From: a virus | Virus record (IMG/VR): IMGVR_UViG_3300025767_000090 | Coordinates: 1-29,809 of that record | Strand: one strand, 5' to 3' | DNA: 29,809 bases | Shown here: piece after piece, positions 22,583 to 28,117 of the stretch | Position numbering within the stretch: position 1 is the stretch's first letter | Layout: each line of letters opens with the position of its first letter | The notes under the pieces: generated by a model | Told to the model about the DNA's origin: nothing | The model's database searches: none | The model's input: the letters and a program-made list of their open reading frames with translations, nothing else | Made by a program: the position numbers and the translations under genes

Positions 22583-22899
22583 AACCACAAGAGTTCCACA
22601 AATACCTTCAGCGTGACCAGCGCTGCTATCACTGTGGGGAGATGTATGACCTAATCCCACATCACAGATCGAACAGGGGTATGGGTGGATCGCAACTAGC
22701 CAATAAGCCCAGCAACATCATCAGTATGTGCGCGGCCATAAATGACTTAATGGAAAGCAACGCAAAGATGGCTGAGGTAGCTAGGGAGTTTGGCTGGAAA
22801 CTAAGCCGCTACGAAAATACTTTGATAAGACCGGTTTACGATGCCAGCACAGGATTTTGGTTTCGATTAGACGATAATTACAAACGCGAATCTATTTAG
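22579..22899 (+). CDS. HNH-type zinc nuclease-like protein (106 aa)
   Basis: This 106-residue protein has CYHCGEMYDLIPHHRSNRGMGGSQ, where a CxxC zinc knuckle is followed by HH and the RGMGG loop, then NKPSNIISMCAAINDLMES, which gives the order expected of the HNH beta-beta-alpha-metal fold (first HH, N, later C/N). The last part WKLSRYENTLIRPVYD resembles a short DNA-binding end. It may nick phage or host DNA during recombination. The motif is convincing, the substrate is unknown. Confidence 0.75.
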   Translation: MKPQEFHKYLQRDQRCYHCGEMYDLIPHHRSNRGMGGSQLANKPSNIISMCAAINDLMESNAKMAEVAREFGWKLSRYENTLIRPVYDASTGFWFRLDDNYKRESI

Positions 22900-22919
22900 A
22901 TGAGCGAAGAAAGGATAAG

Positions 22920-23123
22920 TTGAAAGACGAACTAATAGCAAGAGATGCAAGAGGCAGGGCACTAGAGAACTCAAAGTTTCGAGTGCTTACAAACAAAGAC
23001 CGCGTAGACATTACGCAAGAAATCAAACAGCTTTACTTTCACGCAGGTCGAGCGAGCGCCGGTGCGAGGGATTACCTAGCAGTCGAGGCGTATAAGCGTT
23101 ATCAAAGGCTAGAGAGATGTTAG
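22920..23123 (+). CDS. Unknown small early protein (67 aa)
   Basis: The TTG at 22920 has a good AAAGGA upstream (GAAAGGATAAG). The 67-residue product is polar and helical, with KDRVDITQEIKQLYFHAGRASAGARDYLAVEAYKRYQRLERC. It overlaps the methyltransferase start by 7 bases. No family is recognised. An adaptor or DNA-related role is possible. Confidence 0.65.
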   Translation: MKDELIARDARGRALENSKFRVLTNKDRVDITQEIKQLYFHAGRASAGARDYLAVEAYKRYQRLERC

Positions 23124-23770
23124 TTTTTGATTTCTTTAGTGGCACTGGCAGTTCAACACAAGCATTTAGAGAAGCCGGAGATACAGTCATTGGCTTTGAG
23201 ATTGATGCCAGCTTCAATCCGGAGGTCATTGCCGACATCAACGACTTGAACGCCAGCGAGTTGTTGCGAACTTATGGCCGGCCAGACTTTATCTGGGCAT
23301 CGCCACCCTGCACAACATTTAGCGTTGCAAGTATTGGCCATCATTGGCTTAGAGGTGGCAGTAATCCTTTGCCAAAGACTAAGGAAGCTGCCGATGCTCT
23401 AGTCATGGTGCTGAATTTGCGAAGGCTTATTGAAGAGCTAAATCCTAAATACGGATTTCTTATTGAGAATCCACGAGGCATGATGAGAAAAATTGCACCT
23501 ATGCAAGACCTCGATCGAGTGACTATTACTTACTGCCAGTATGGAGACACAAGGCAAAAGCCAACTGACTTATGGGGATGGCTGCCTAATTGGAATCCCA
23601 GACCAACTTGCAAACCAAAGTCAGATTGTCACGAGTCAGCACCGAGAGGAAGCAGAACTGGAACTCAGGGATTAGGTAATGCCAAAGACAGAAGCCGGAT
23701 CGCACCAGAACTCGGCCACGAACTTCGTGCTGCGCTTGCGGTGGAATTAGCAGAGGACAGCCCGCGATGA
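23117..23770 (+). CDS. C5-cytosine DNA methyltransferase, compact
   Basis: This 217-residue enzyme should methylate cytosine C5 in a DNA target using S-adenosylmethionine. Family motifs are in order: FFSGTGSSTQAF (motif I, 6-17), the acidic EID near 28-30, the PPC catalytic loop at 63-65 (ASPPCTTFS), ENPRG at 117-121, and QYGDTRQKPTDLW at 141-153 (motif VIII-like). At 217 residues it is shorter than typical Dcm-type enzymes (330 or more) and lacks an obvious long target-recognition domain. No restriction endonuclease is next to it, so it may protect the phage from host restriction. Confidence 0.85.
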   Translation: MLVFDFFSGTGSSTQAFREAGDTVIGFEIDASFNPEVIADINDLNASELLRTYGRPDFIWASPPCTTFSVASIGHHWLRGGSNPLPKTKEAADALVMVLNLRRLIEELNPKYGFLIENPRGMMRKIAPMQDLDRVTITYCQYGDTRQKPTDLWGWLPNWNPRPTCKPKSDCHESAPRGSRTGTQGLGNAKDRSRIAPELGHELRAALAVELAEDSPR

Positions 23771-23802
23771 ACGAGCTGCCCTCGAAACCGATACATCGAC
23801 TA

Positions 23803-23841
23803 TCGGCAACCTCCAGTTTAGGCGATTGCCGAGATTGGAGG
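23803..23841 (+). promoter_or_regulatory. Overlapping inverted repeats over the initiator ribosome site
   Basis: TCGGCAA (23803-23809) pairs with TTGCCGA (23826-23832). CCTCCA (23810-23815) pairs with TGGAGG (23836-23841), and the latter contains the GGAGG ribosome site for GTG 23846. The pairs interleave, so they should form alternative structures, one of which hides the ribosome site. A translational switch is possible. Confidence 0.5.
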
Positions 23842-23845
23842 CATA

Positions 23846-24631
23846 GTGCCACTCATTAGAGGTCATCACTCATTCGATGACCATTTCACGCAGATACCCA
23901 ACGACTGGGTTCGCGATACTCGACTATCCCTCAAGGCCATCGGGCTGTTAGCGCAACTATTAAGTCACTCACCGGGCTGGTCAGTTTCTATCGCTCAACT
24001 AGCACGCGCTAACGACTGCGGCCTAGATCTAATACGCAACGCTGTAAGGGAGCTAGAAGCCTGCGGTTATTTAGAGCGATCGCAAAAGCGTATCAATAAC
24101 AAGTTCGGTGAGGCGGTCTACAAAACAACTGACCCATCGGGTTTCCCGTCATCGGGTTTTCCGTCATCGGGAAATCCTACCCCTAAGAATACAAATAGAA
24201 AGAATACTAATAATAAGAAGTATGACGATTGGTTTGATGAATTTTGGAAGGCGTATCCACGCAAGGTAGGCAAGCCGGCCGCCAAGAAAGCTTTTATGAA
24301 ACTAGATGATGCGGTATCAGCTTTACACGGCGCACAGAGACTAGCTAGCGATCCCAACCTGCCGCCTACCCAGTTCATACCTCACCCAGCTACTTGGCTA
24401 AATCGGGAGGGCTGGAATGATGAGCCTTATCCAGAGCGTGAAAAATCTAAGGAAGATCTAGCCTCTGAAGCTAAAGCTAAGGCAGAGCGTGAGCGTAAGT
24501 TGAGTGCGGATTATTTACGCGAGGAGCAGGAACGCAGCACTCAGGCCGCGCCACCGCCTAAATGTGAACACGGCCAGAACCTAGCGTTGTGTGCTAAGTG
24601 TGCGCGTAAGGTGGCTAATAGTGAAGATTAG
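23846..24631 (+). CDS. Replication initiator (DnaD-like winged helix protein)
   Basis: GTG 23846 has an excellent GGAGG site 4 bases upstream. The 261-residue protein opens with a winged-helix domain typical of phage replication initiators (LIRGHHSFDDHFTQIPNDWVRDTRLSLKAIGLLAQLLSH, SIAQLARANDCGLDLIRNAVRELEACGYLERSQKR). A linker rich in Pro, Ser, Asn and Lys is followed by a second domain, WFDEFWKAYPRKVGKPAAKKAFMKL...FIPHPATWLNREGWNDEPY, shared by many phage initiators. The C-terminus has KCEHGQNLALCAKCAR, a possible zinc site. It probably binds the origin inside its own gene and recruits the host helicase. Confidence 0.85.
   Translation: MPLIRGHHSFDDHFTQIPNDWVRDTRLSLKAIGLLAQLLSHSPGWSVSIAQLARANDCGLDLIRNAVRELEACGYLERSQKRINNKFGEAVYKTTDPSGFPSSGFPSSGNPTPKNTNRKNTNNKKYDDWFDEFWKAYPRKVGKPAAKKAFMKLDDAVSALHGAQRLASDPNLPPTQFIPHPATWLNREGWNDEPYPEREKSKEDLASEAKAKAERERKLSADYLREEQERSTQAAPPPKCEHGQNLALCAKCARKVANSED
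24135..24179 (+). repeat. 15-bp iterons inside the initiator gene (origin candidate)
   Basis: Three copies of a 15-bp unit CATCGGGTTTCCCGT lie head to tail at 24135, 24150 and 24165; the third is diverged (CATCGGGAAATCCTA). Each keeps the reading frame (SGFPS repeated). Each unit has an inner palindrome CGGG-TTT-CCCG. Repeated initiator sites inside the initiator gene are the layout of the lambda origin. Confidence 0.7.
24183..24226 (+). other. AT-rich tract next to the iterons (possible DNA unwinding element)
   Basis: A stretch of about 44 bases directly after the repeats is made mainly of A, with few C or G (about 7 of 40 by direct reading), in a genome near half GC. It codes for the Asn/Lys-rich linker (NTNRKNTNNKKY). 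AT-rich tracts next to iterons are where initiators open DNA. Confidence 0.6.
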
Positions 24632-24634
24632 TAA

Positions 24635-24646
24635 TAATGTTGAGTT
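24635..24646 (+). promoter_or_regulatory. Leaderless-type -10 before gene at 24647
   Basis: TAATGT (24635-24640) lies exactly 6 nt before GTG 24647. There is no ribosome site. This is the same TANNNT-N6-start layout as in the late region, but the hexamer is weaker. Confidence 0.35.
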
Positions 24647-24931
24647 GTGGATGAGCGAAGATGTGTGCGTTGCGGCATCAACCGCGATCTACCAACTAAG
24701 AGAAGTGGTCGGAAAGATCTTTGCAAGAGTTGCAGGGTCAAGGTTGAACACATTATTCGCTACGCCAAAGGCGAAGTGTGTTTGGCTTGGCGCGGTGACT
24801 TCGATGCAGAGGACAACCCGATACACAATGGCAAGTTATTTATGCCCGGTGTTCGCTCCTGCGGCCATCGTGACTGTATCAACCCAGAACACATAGAAGA
24901 AGAAGGACAAGATAATGGCTATACAAATTGA
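24647..24931 (+). CDS. Zinc ribbon / HNH-like protein (94 aa)
   Basis: The 94-residue product has a zinc ribbon CVRCGINRDLPTKRSGRKDLCKSC near the N-terminus and a second segment SCGHRDCINPEHIEEEGQDNG. The pattern H..C.NP.H ending in Q.DN is that of HNH_3-type nucleases, often linked to DNA-binding ribbons. Start GTG 24647 lies after the initiator gene stop. It overlaps the SSB gene start by 17 bases. It may be a homing-type or accessory nuclease. Confidence 0.7.
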   Translation: MDERRCVRCGINRDLPTKRSGRKDLCKSCRVKVEHIIRYAKGEVCLAWRGDFDAEDNPIHNGKLFMPGVRSCGHRDCINPEHIEEEGQDNGYTN

Positions 24932-25220
24932 GTTCACCGGTTACATCAACGAGGTGAAGAAGTTTGAGTGGGGAACTGTCTATGACATTTCTCACGCTCA
25001 GCGATTACAAAATGACAGCGGCGAGTGGGAAACCAGCGGCTACGATTACTTCTCGGTTATCGGAGATCCCGGCCTAGATGCCAACCAGCGCGTAACAGTC
25101 AAAGGCAGACTAAAGACTAAGCGCTACGAAAAGAAGGACGGCGGAACCGGCGTGAAGCTAGAAATTAGAGCCGAGTCCATTGAGCCTTATCAGAAGCAGG
25201 ACACAGACGCTCCGTTCTAA
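24915..25220 (+). CDS. ssb: Single-stranded DNA-binding protein
   Basis: The start has an AGAAGAAGGACAAGATA leader. The 101-residue product is a compact OB fold (IEFTGYINEVKKFEWGTVYDISHAQRL, YDYFSVIGDPGLDANQRVTVKGRLKTKRYEKKDGGTGVKLEIRAESIEPY) and ends in an acidic tip DTDAPF, which matches the SSB C-terminal peptide that binds partner proteins (DDDIPF in bacterial SSB). It protects ssDNA in replication and recombination and lies next to the RusA gene, whose start overlaps its stop. Confidence 0.85.
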   Translation: MAIQIEFTGYINEVKKFEWGTVYDISHAQRLQNDSGEWETSGYDYFSVIGDPGLDANQRVTVKGRLKTKRYEKKDGGTGVKLEIRAESIEPYQKQDTDAPF

Positions 25221-25597
25221 TGGATGAGTTCGTTGTGCCGGGACAGCCGATACCGCAAGGATCTATGCGGCACGTCGGAGGCGGCAGGATTGTTAGTAAG
25301 AATCCCAAGCTGAAGAAGTGGCGTGAGCGTGTAGCTAAGGTCGTAAATGATCAATGCGGCTCTCCCGGTTACATCGAACCCATAGCAGTCACCATTCTGT
25401 TTCAGTTGCAAAAGCCAGCTAGCGCTAAGCGCGATTACCCAACTGTTCCTCCAGATCTAGACAAACTCCAAAGGGCAATAGGTGATGCCTTGTCAATAGA
25501 TGCTGGATACATAAAGGACGATGCGCAGATCGTAGAGTGGCACGCCACTAAGCAATACGGCGAACCTAGCGTGATAATTCGTGTAAAAAAACTTTGA
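25220..25597 (+). CDS. rusA: RusA-family Holliday junction resolvase
   Basis: This 125-residue enzyme cuts four-way DNA junctions. The three catalytic acids of the RusA family are present: D79 and D81 in PPDLDKLQRAIGDAL and D100 (or D101) in GYIKDDAQI, and the beginning VPGQPIPQGSMRHVGGG is the usual RusA N-terminus. Length is normal for the family. It starts by one-base overlap with the SSB gene and ends the replication block. It may resolve junctions before packaging. Confidence 0.92.
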   Translation: MDEFVVPGQPIPQGSMRHVGGGRIVSKNPKLKKWRERVAKVVNDQCGSPGYIEPIAVTILFQLQKPASAKRDYPTVPPDLDKLQRAIGDALSIDAGYIKDDAQIVEWHATKQYGEPSVIIRVKKL

Positions 25598-25601
25598 AAA
25601 A

Positions 25602-25670
25602 CTTTCACTAAATAGTTGTGTTTAGTTAGTTTTAGGCGTTATAGTTATTACTAGTTAGAAACGCTAACTA
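25602..25670 (+). promoter_or_regulatory. Early-type promoter with operator-like inverted repeat
   Basis: TTGTGT (25616-25621), an 18-nt spacer and TATAGT (25640-25645) form a plausible promoter. It shares ACTAAATAGTTG, TTTAGTTA, TTTTAGG and TTATAGT with the promoter at 5050. Just downstream TAGTTAG (25652-25658) and CTAACTA (25664-25670) form a 7-bp inverted repeat with a 5-nt loop, near the expected start of transcription, so it is a good operator candidate. Confidence 0.75.
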
Positions 25671-25687
25671 AGTTGAAAGGAAACAAG

Positions 25688-25861
25688 ATGAACATTTACA
25701 GCAACGAACCAACTACCAAGCTACTTACTTTGCTCATCGAGATGGTCGCAGACAAGCAAATGCTTCTAGCTAATGGTTTTGACAAGATTGCAGAGCAGGA
25801 TGACTTTGTTATCGCCAACATTATGAGCGAACTAGATTCAAGAAAACTGCAGGTGGCATGA
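25688..25861 (+). CDS. Small unknown protein (57 aa) leading the small-gene operon
   Basis: ATG 25688 follows the ribosome site GAAAGGAAACAAG. A TTG at 25673 would extend the frame by five residues but lies in the leader. The 57-residue product (NIYSNEPTTKLLTLLIEMVADKQMLLANGFDKIAEQDDFVIANIMSELDSRKLQVA) is mostly helix, with no membrane segment or Cys. It overlaps a small membrane gene by 4 bases. No family is recognised. Confidence 0.65.
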   Translation: MNIYSNEPTTKLLTLLIEMVADKQMLLANGFDKIAEQDDFVIANIMSELDSRKLQVA

Positions 25862-25983
25862 AAATCTGGTATCTAATCCGCCGGCCGGTCGGCTACTTAC
25901 TTTTTACCCTTATGGCTTACGCGGTTCTAATCGCGGCACACGCTATCCCAGTATTACTAGCAGATTGGATTGTGGGATTATGA
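25858..25983 (+). CDS. Small membrane protein (41 aa)
   Basis: The ATG at 25858 overlaps the preceding stop (GCATGA) and its stop overlaps the next ATG (TTATGA). The 41-residue product has a basic start (IWYLIRRPVG) and a single hydrophobic span (YLLFTLMAYAVLIAAHAIPVLLADWIVG), so one or two membrane passes with the N-terminus inside is likely. Tight four-base overlaps on both sides support it as a real gene. Role unknown; small early membrane proteins can affect the host membrane or block superinfection. Confidence 0.6.
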   Translation: MKIWYLIRRPVGYLLFTLMAYAVLIAAHAIPVLLADWIVGL

Positions 25984-26219
25984 AAAAGCTATCAGAGCTA
26001 ATGGATAGAAAATGGATGGTCGGTTCTTTCGAAGGTCACGCGATCTTCTGGAATCACGCATCTACCTTCACGACTTACGCGATCGCTGACAATGGCGATG
26101 CGGAAGAAGTAGCAGTAAACACTAGCTACGCACCTGACGGAATGAGCGAAACTCAAAAAATCCGTTGGGCTATTTTCACCGGTCGGGAGTTAGCGGCCGA
26201 ATACCAAAAGGACAACTAA
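25980..26219 (+). CDS. Unknown small protein (79 aa)
   Basis: ATG 25980 overlaps the membrane gene stop. The 79-residue product (MKKLSELMDRKWMVGSFEGHAIFWNHASTFTTYAIADNGDAEEVAVNTSYAPDG) is beta-rich with aromatic residues in the middle and ends in a helix (IRWAIFTGRELAAEYQKDN). It has no Cys or membrane segment. No family is recognised. It is coupled to neighbours on both sides by one- to four-base overlaps. Confidence 0.65.
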   Translation: MKKLSELMDRKWMVGSFEGHAIFWNHASTFTTYAIADNGDAEEVAVNTSYAPDGMSETQKIRWAIFTGRELAAEYQKDN

Positions 26220-26422
26220 TGAACAAACTAGAACAAGCACAAGAACTACTGGTGATGTTACAGGCCAGCAACAAACTAGCTGAGGAAGCGCGAGATGCGC
26301 TTTTAGAGGCTAGATCTAATCTCACAATGGAAACTATGCAAGAAGCGAACCGGAAACTGTCAGAGTGGCACTTGCTGCGTGACGAAGTAAAAGAAAGGCT
26401 AGACACTTGGCAGATTGGCTAA
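26219..26422 (+). CDS. Unknown helical small protein (67 aa)
   Basis: ATG 26219 overlaps the previous stop by one base (TAATG). The 67-residue product is almost all helix (LEQAQELLVMLQASNKLAEEARDALLEARSNLTMETMQEANRKLSEWHLL). It suggests a helical hairpin. Its end overlaps the next gene, which starts at TTG 26407. No family known. Confidence 0.65.
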   Translation: MNKLEQAQELLVMLQASNKLAEEARDALLEARSNLTMETMQEANRKLSEWHLLRDEVKERLDTWQIG

Positions 26423-26610
26423 GCAAAGAAAGACTATCCATAACCGAGGTGGCGGAGATTATGGGTGTTCACCGCAACACAGTCCGCCGCTGGATACAAG
26501 ATGGAGACATACCGGCCGTAATCGTTGGCCGTAATCGTTACTTTATGGACACCAAAGATGTTCACGCACTAAAGATAGGAAGAGAATATGCCCCACGCAA
26601 AAACAACTGA
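26407..26610 (+). CDS. Excisionase/MerR-type HTH DNA-binding protein (67 aa)
   Basis: The TTG at 26407 is used with GAAAGG about 9 nt upstream. A clear helix-turn-helix lies at residues 11-32 (SITEVAEIMGVHRNTVRRWIQDGDIPAV), followed by the wing IVGRNRYFM. This is the excisionase/MerR-like HTH_17 form found in small phage regulators. With no integrase seen, a transcription-control role is more likely than excision. It could bind the operator-like repeats near 25650 and 5080. The stop overlaps the next gene by 23 bases. Confidence 0.75.
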   Translation: MADWLSKERLSITEVAEIMGVHRNTVRRWIQDGDIPAVIVGRNRYFMDTKDVHALKIGREYAPRKNN

Positions 26611-26887
26611 CCCAGAAACCAGCCACGCAGCTGCCGCTTCGGTCAGAAATGTAACCGAAACCCACAAGGCGATCCTAAGTATTTTTGATCGCTTCGGCTC
26701 AATGGTAGACGACAGGCTAGTTGAGCTTTACAACCTGAAGGTAGTTGGCGGGACAGCACCACGCGCCAGCCTTAGTGGTATCAAGACAAGGCGGAAGGAG
26801 CTAGTAGTTCGCGGCCTTATCCAAGACAGCGGCGATCGCAGGGTGCTGGAAAGCGGTCGCAAAGCTATAGTTTGGAGCAGAGTATGA
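26588..26887 (+). CDS. Winged-helix-like small phage protein (99 aa)
   Basis: The 99-residue product begins with TTDPETSHAAAASV, a motif shared by many small phage proteins, and continues with a helix-turn-helix-like series (THKAILSIFDRFGSMVDDRLVELYNLKVVGGTAPRASLSGIKTRRKELVVRGLIQDSG), where the last part resembles a winged-helix recognition helix and wing. DNA binding is probable. Its targets are unknown. It overlaps the next gene by 4 bases (ATGA). Confidence 0.7.
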   Translation: MPHAKTTDPETSHAAAASVRNVTETHKAILSIFDRFGSMVDDRLVELYNLKVVGGTAPRASLSGIKTRRKELVVRGLIQDSGDRRVLESGRKAIVWSRV

Positions 26888-27090
26888 GCGACTTGCAAGA
26901 CATAATCGCGCGTAGCGCAGTTCACGCCTATAACAGCGGTATGAATACAGGCCTAGCGACTGGCAAAGAGCAAGAGCGCCAAAGGTTTGTAAGGATTTTA
27001 GGCGAACTAAAGATGGACGATAAAAGCGCAGGTGAGTATGCGTATGTTGAGGACATCATTGAGTATTTGTTTGATGAGGACTACCAATGA
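26884..27090 (+). CDS. Unknown acidic small protein (68 aa)
   Basis: ATG 26884 has GGAG upstream; an in-frame TTG at 26872 would add four residues. The 68-residue product has an N-terminal helix (LQDIIARSAVHAYNSGMNTGLATGKEQERQRFVRIL) and a strongly acidic end (YAYVEDIIEYLFDEDYQ). No family recognised. It overlaps a small membrane gene by 4 bases. Confidence 0.65.
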   Translation: MSDLQDIIARSAVHAYNSGMNTGLATGKEQERQRFVRILGELKMDDKSAGEYAYVEDIIEYLFDEDYQ

Positions 27091-27242
27091 TTGCTTGGGA
27101 CTACGCCTTGGCGATCCTGATTGCCCTTGGCTTGATTGTGGCCGGCCTAATAGCGCTAACAATGCTTTGGCTAACGATAACAGAGTGGCACTTTTGGTAT
27201 CAGAAATGGCAAAGCAAGCGCCACGAAAGAGAGCAGAAGTGA
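27087..27242 (+). CDS. Small membrane protein (51 aa)
   Basis: ATG 27087 overlaps the preceding stop (AATGA). The 51-residue product has a long hydrophobic span (YALAILIALGLIVAGLIALTMLWLTIT, residues about 6-32) and a basic C-terminal tail (WQSKRHEREQK). This is a single-pass membrane peptide with the tail in the cytoplasm. Its end overlaps the following GTG by 4 bases, so it is part of the densely packed operon. Function unknown. Confidence 0.6.
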   Translation: MIAWDYALAILIALGLIVAGLIALTMLWLTITEWHFWYQKWQSKRHEREQK

Positions 27243-27466
27243 GCGAGCCAATTTGGGTGCGAAAGCGCATTGAAAAAGAAGATCAGATTCGCCAACTAAT
27301 TGCAGACTTAGAGGCACTTAGGACAGACAATGCGAGCGTAATGGCTGCGGCTCTTGACTACTACGGATTTAACAAGGGCAACCTACCCCACGATAGCTTT
27401 GTTGCAATGCGCAAAGAGCTAATTCAAAAAGCAACATCTCTTATCAAGGAGAGCAGGAATGAGTGA
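27239..27466 (+). CDS. Unknown helical protein (75 aa)
   Basis: GTG 27239 overlaps the membrane gene stop (GTGA) with AAAGAGAG upstream; an ATG at 27206 would extend the frame. The 75-residue product is charged and helical (EPIWVRKRIEKEDQIRQLIADLEALRTDNASVMAAALDYYGFNKGNL and FVAMRKELIQKATSLIKESRNE). No family is recognised. It overlaps the next gene by 8 bases. Confidence 0.6.
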   Translation: MSEPIWVRKRIEKEDQIRQLIADLEALRTDNASVMAAALDYYGFNKGNLPHDSFVAMRKELIQKATSLIKESRNE

Positions 27467-27773
27467 TTGTAATTGCATTGAACACTTTTGTGCTGGGATT
27501 GAAGCAGAGAAGTCACTCAGAGGCCGAGCGGTGAACCGCCTAACGCACAAGGAAGTTACCGAGATTGCCGCTCATAAGAAAGACACTAGGTTTGAAGGAT
27601 CTTACGCTGTGGTTATCTATCACAAGCCCAGCCTGCGAGTATTCAACTCTCAAAGGACTTGGATGCTGGCACTAGAGATCCTGACAGAACTATGCGGTGT
27701 CAATGTGACACGCCTCAACTTCGTCCCCGATGATTCAGTAAACACTTATGAGTATGGGCTGGTAGAAGATTGA
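27459..27773 (+). CDS. Unknown Cys-rich start protein (104 aa)
   Basis: The 104-residue product begins with three cysteines (MSDCNCIEHFCAG), a possible metal-binding end, then a mixed domain (VTEIAAHKKDTRFEGSYAVVIYHKPSLRVFNSQRTWMLALEILTELCGVNVTRLNFVPDD). The start has AGGAGAGCAGGA upstream, a good ribosome site. No family is recognised. It overlaps the next gene, a small membrane ORF. Confidence 0.65.
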   Translation: MSDCNCIEHFCAGIEAEKSLRGRAVNRLTHKEVTEIAAHKKDTRFEGSYAVVIYHKPSLRVFNSQRTWMLALEILTELCGVNVTRLNFVPDDSVNTYEYGLVED

Positions 27774-27886
27774 AAGAGGCGCTGGTGGGATTTAGCGTTG
27801 TTTTATTTCTGCTGGCCGCTTACGGCTTTATTGGCTATTGGGTTGTTACAGTTACTTTCAGACACTTACGAGATAAGGACAAGTAA
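27770..27886 (+). CDS. Small membrane protein (38 aa)
   Basis: The TTG at 27770 overlaps the preceding stop (ATTGA) and the TAA shares its last A with the next ATG. The 38-residue product has one hydrophobic span (ALVGFSVVLFLLAAYGFIGYWVVTVTF) and a basic tail (RHLRDKDK). The overlaps and charge pattern support translation. TTG start and weak ribosome site keep confidence low. Confidence 0.5.
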   Translation: MKEALVGFSVVLFLLAAYGFIGYWVVTVTFRHLRDKDK

Positions 27887-28107
27887 TGTTAGAAGGATTA
27901 TCGCGGCCAGAGCCACGCGCTGGATTTTGCAAGGTAGCTAATGTAGCCAGCCAGTTAGACGATAAGGATGCGGCGATCTTGATGAAAGCAGCTGAAGATC
28001 TATCGTGGCCGGCTAAAGCTTTATCTCGCCAGCTAAGAGAGCGCGAAGTCTTTATTAGCGACACGACTATCTTGCGGCACAGGCGCAGAGAGTGTCCTTG
28101 CAAGTAG
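27886..28107 (+). CDS. Small HTH protein, possible small terminase-like (73 aa)
   Basis: The 73-residue product (KVANVASQLDDKDAAILMKAAEDLSWPAKALSRQLREREVFISDTTILRHRRRECPCK) has a D-x-x helix, a helix ending in RQL, then an ISDTTILRHRRRECPC end. Actinophages carry small HTH proteins with this RHRR-x-C-x-C type ending near the terminase, sometimes annotated as DNA-binding or small terminase. No other small terminase is evident in the window, so this is the best candidate, though three genes separate it from the large subunit. Confidence 0.6.
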   Translation: MLEGLSRPEPRAGFCKVANVASQLDDKDAAILMKAAEDLSWPAKALSRQLREREVFISDTTILRHRRRECPCK

Positions 28108-28117
28108 GCTGTATTAG

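Noticed and set aside
23803-23841. H-type pseudoknot from the two interleaved repeats
   Set aside because: There is no linker between the first arms of the two stems (23809/23810), which makes simultaneous pairing sterically poor; alternative hairpins are more plausible.
24591-24896. Alternative plus-strand frame of about 100 codons across the zinc-ribbon gene
   Set aside because: The overlapping GTG frame at 24647 encodes paired CxxC motifs and an HNH-like end, while this frame has no recognisable pattern.
26407-26610. Excisionase-like HTH protein taken as a sign of a temperate phage
   Set aside because: No integrase, recombinase, attachment-like repeat or repressor/Cro pair was found, so the HTH protein is more likely a regulator.
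27032-27238. Upstream extension of the 27239 gene to 27032
   Set aside because: The extension runs through two other overlapping genes in a different frame, and a coupled GTG at 27239 gives a compact charged helical protein; the extra residues show no protein-like pattern.
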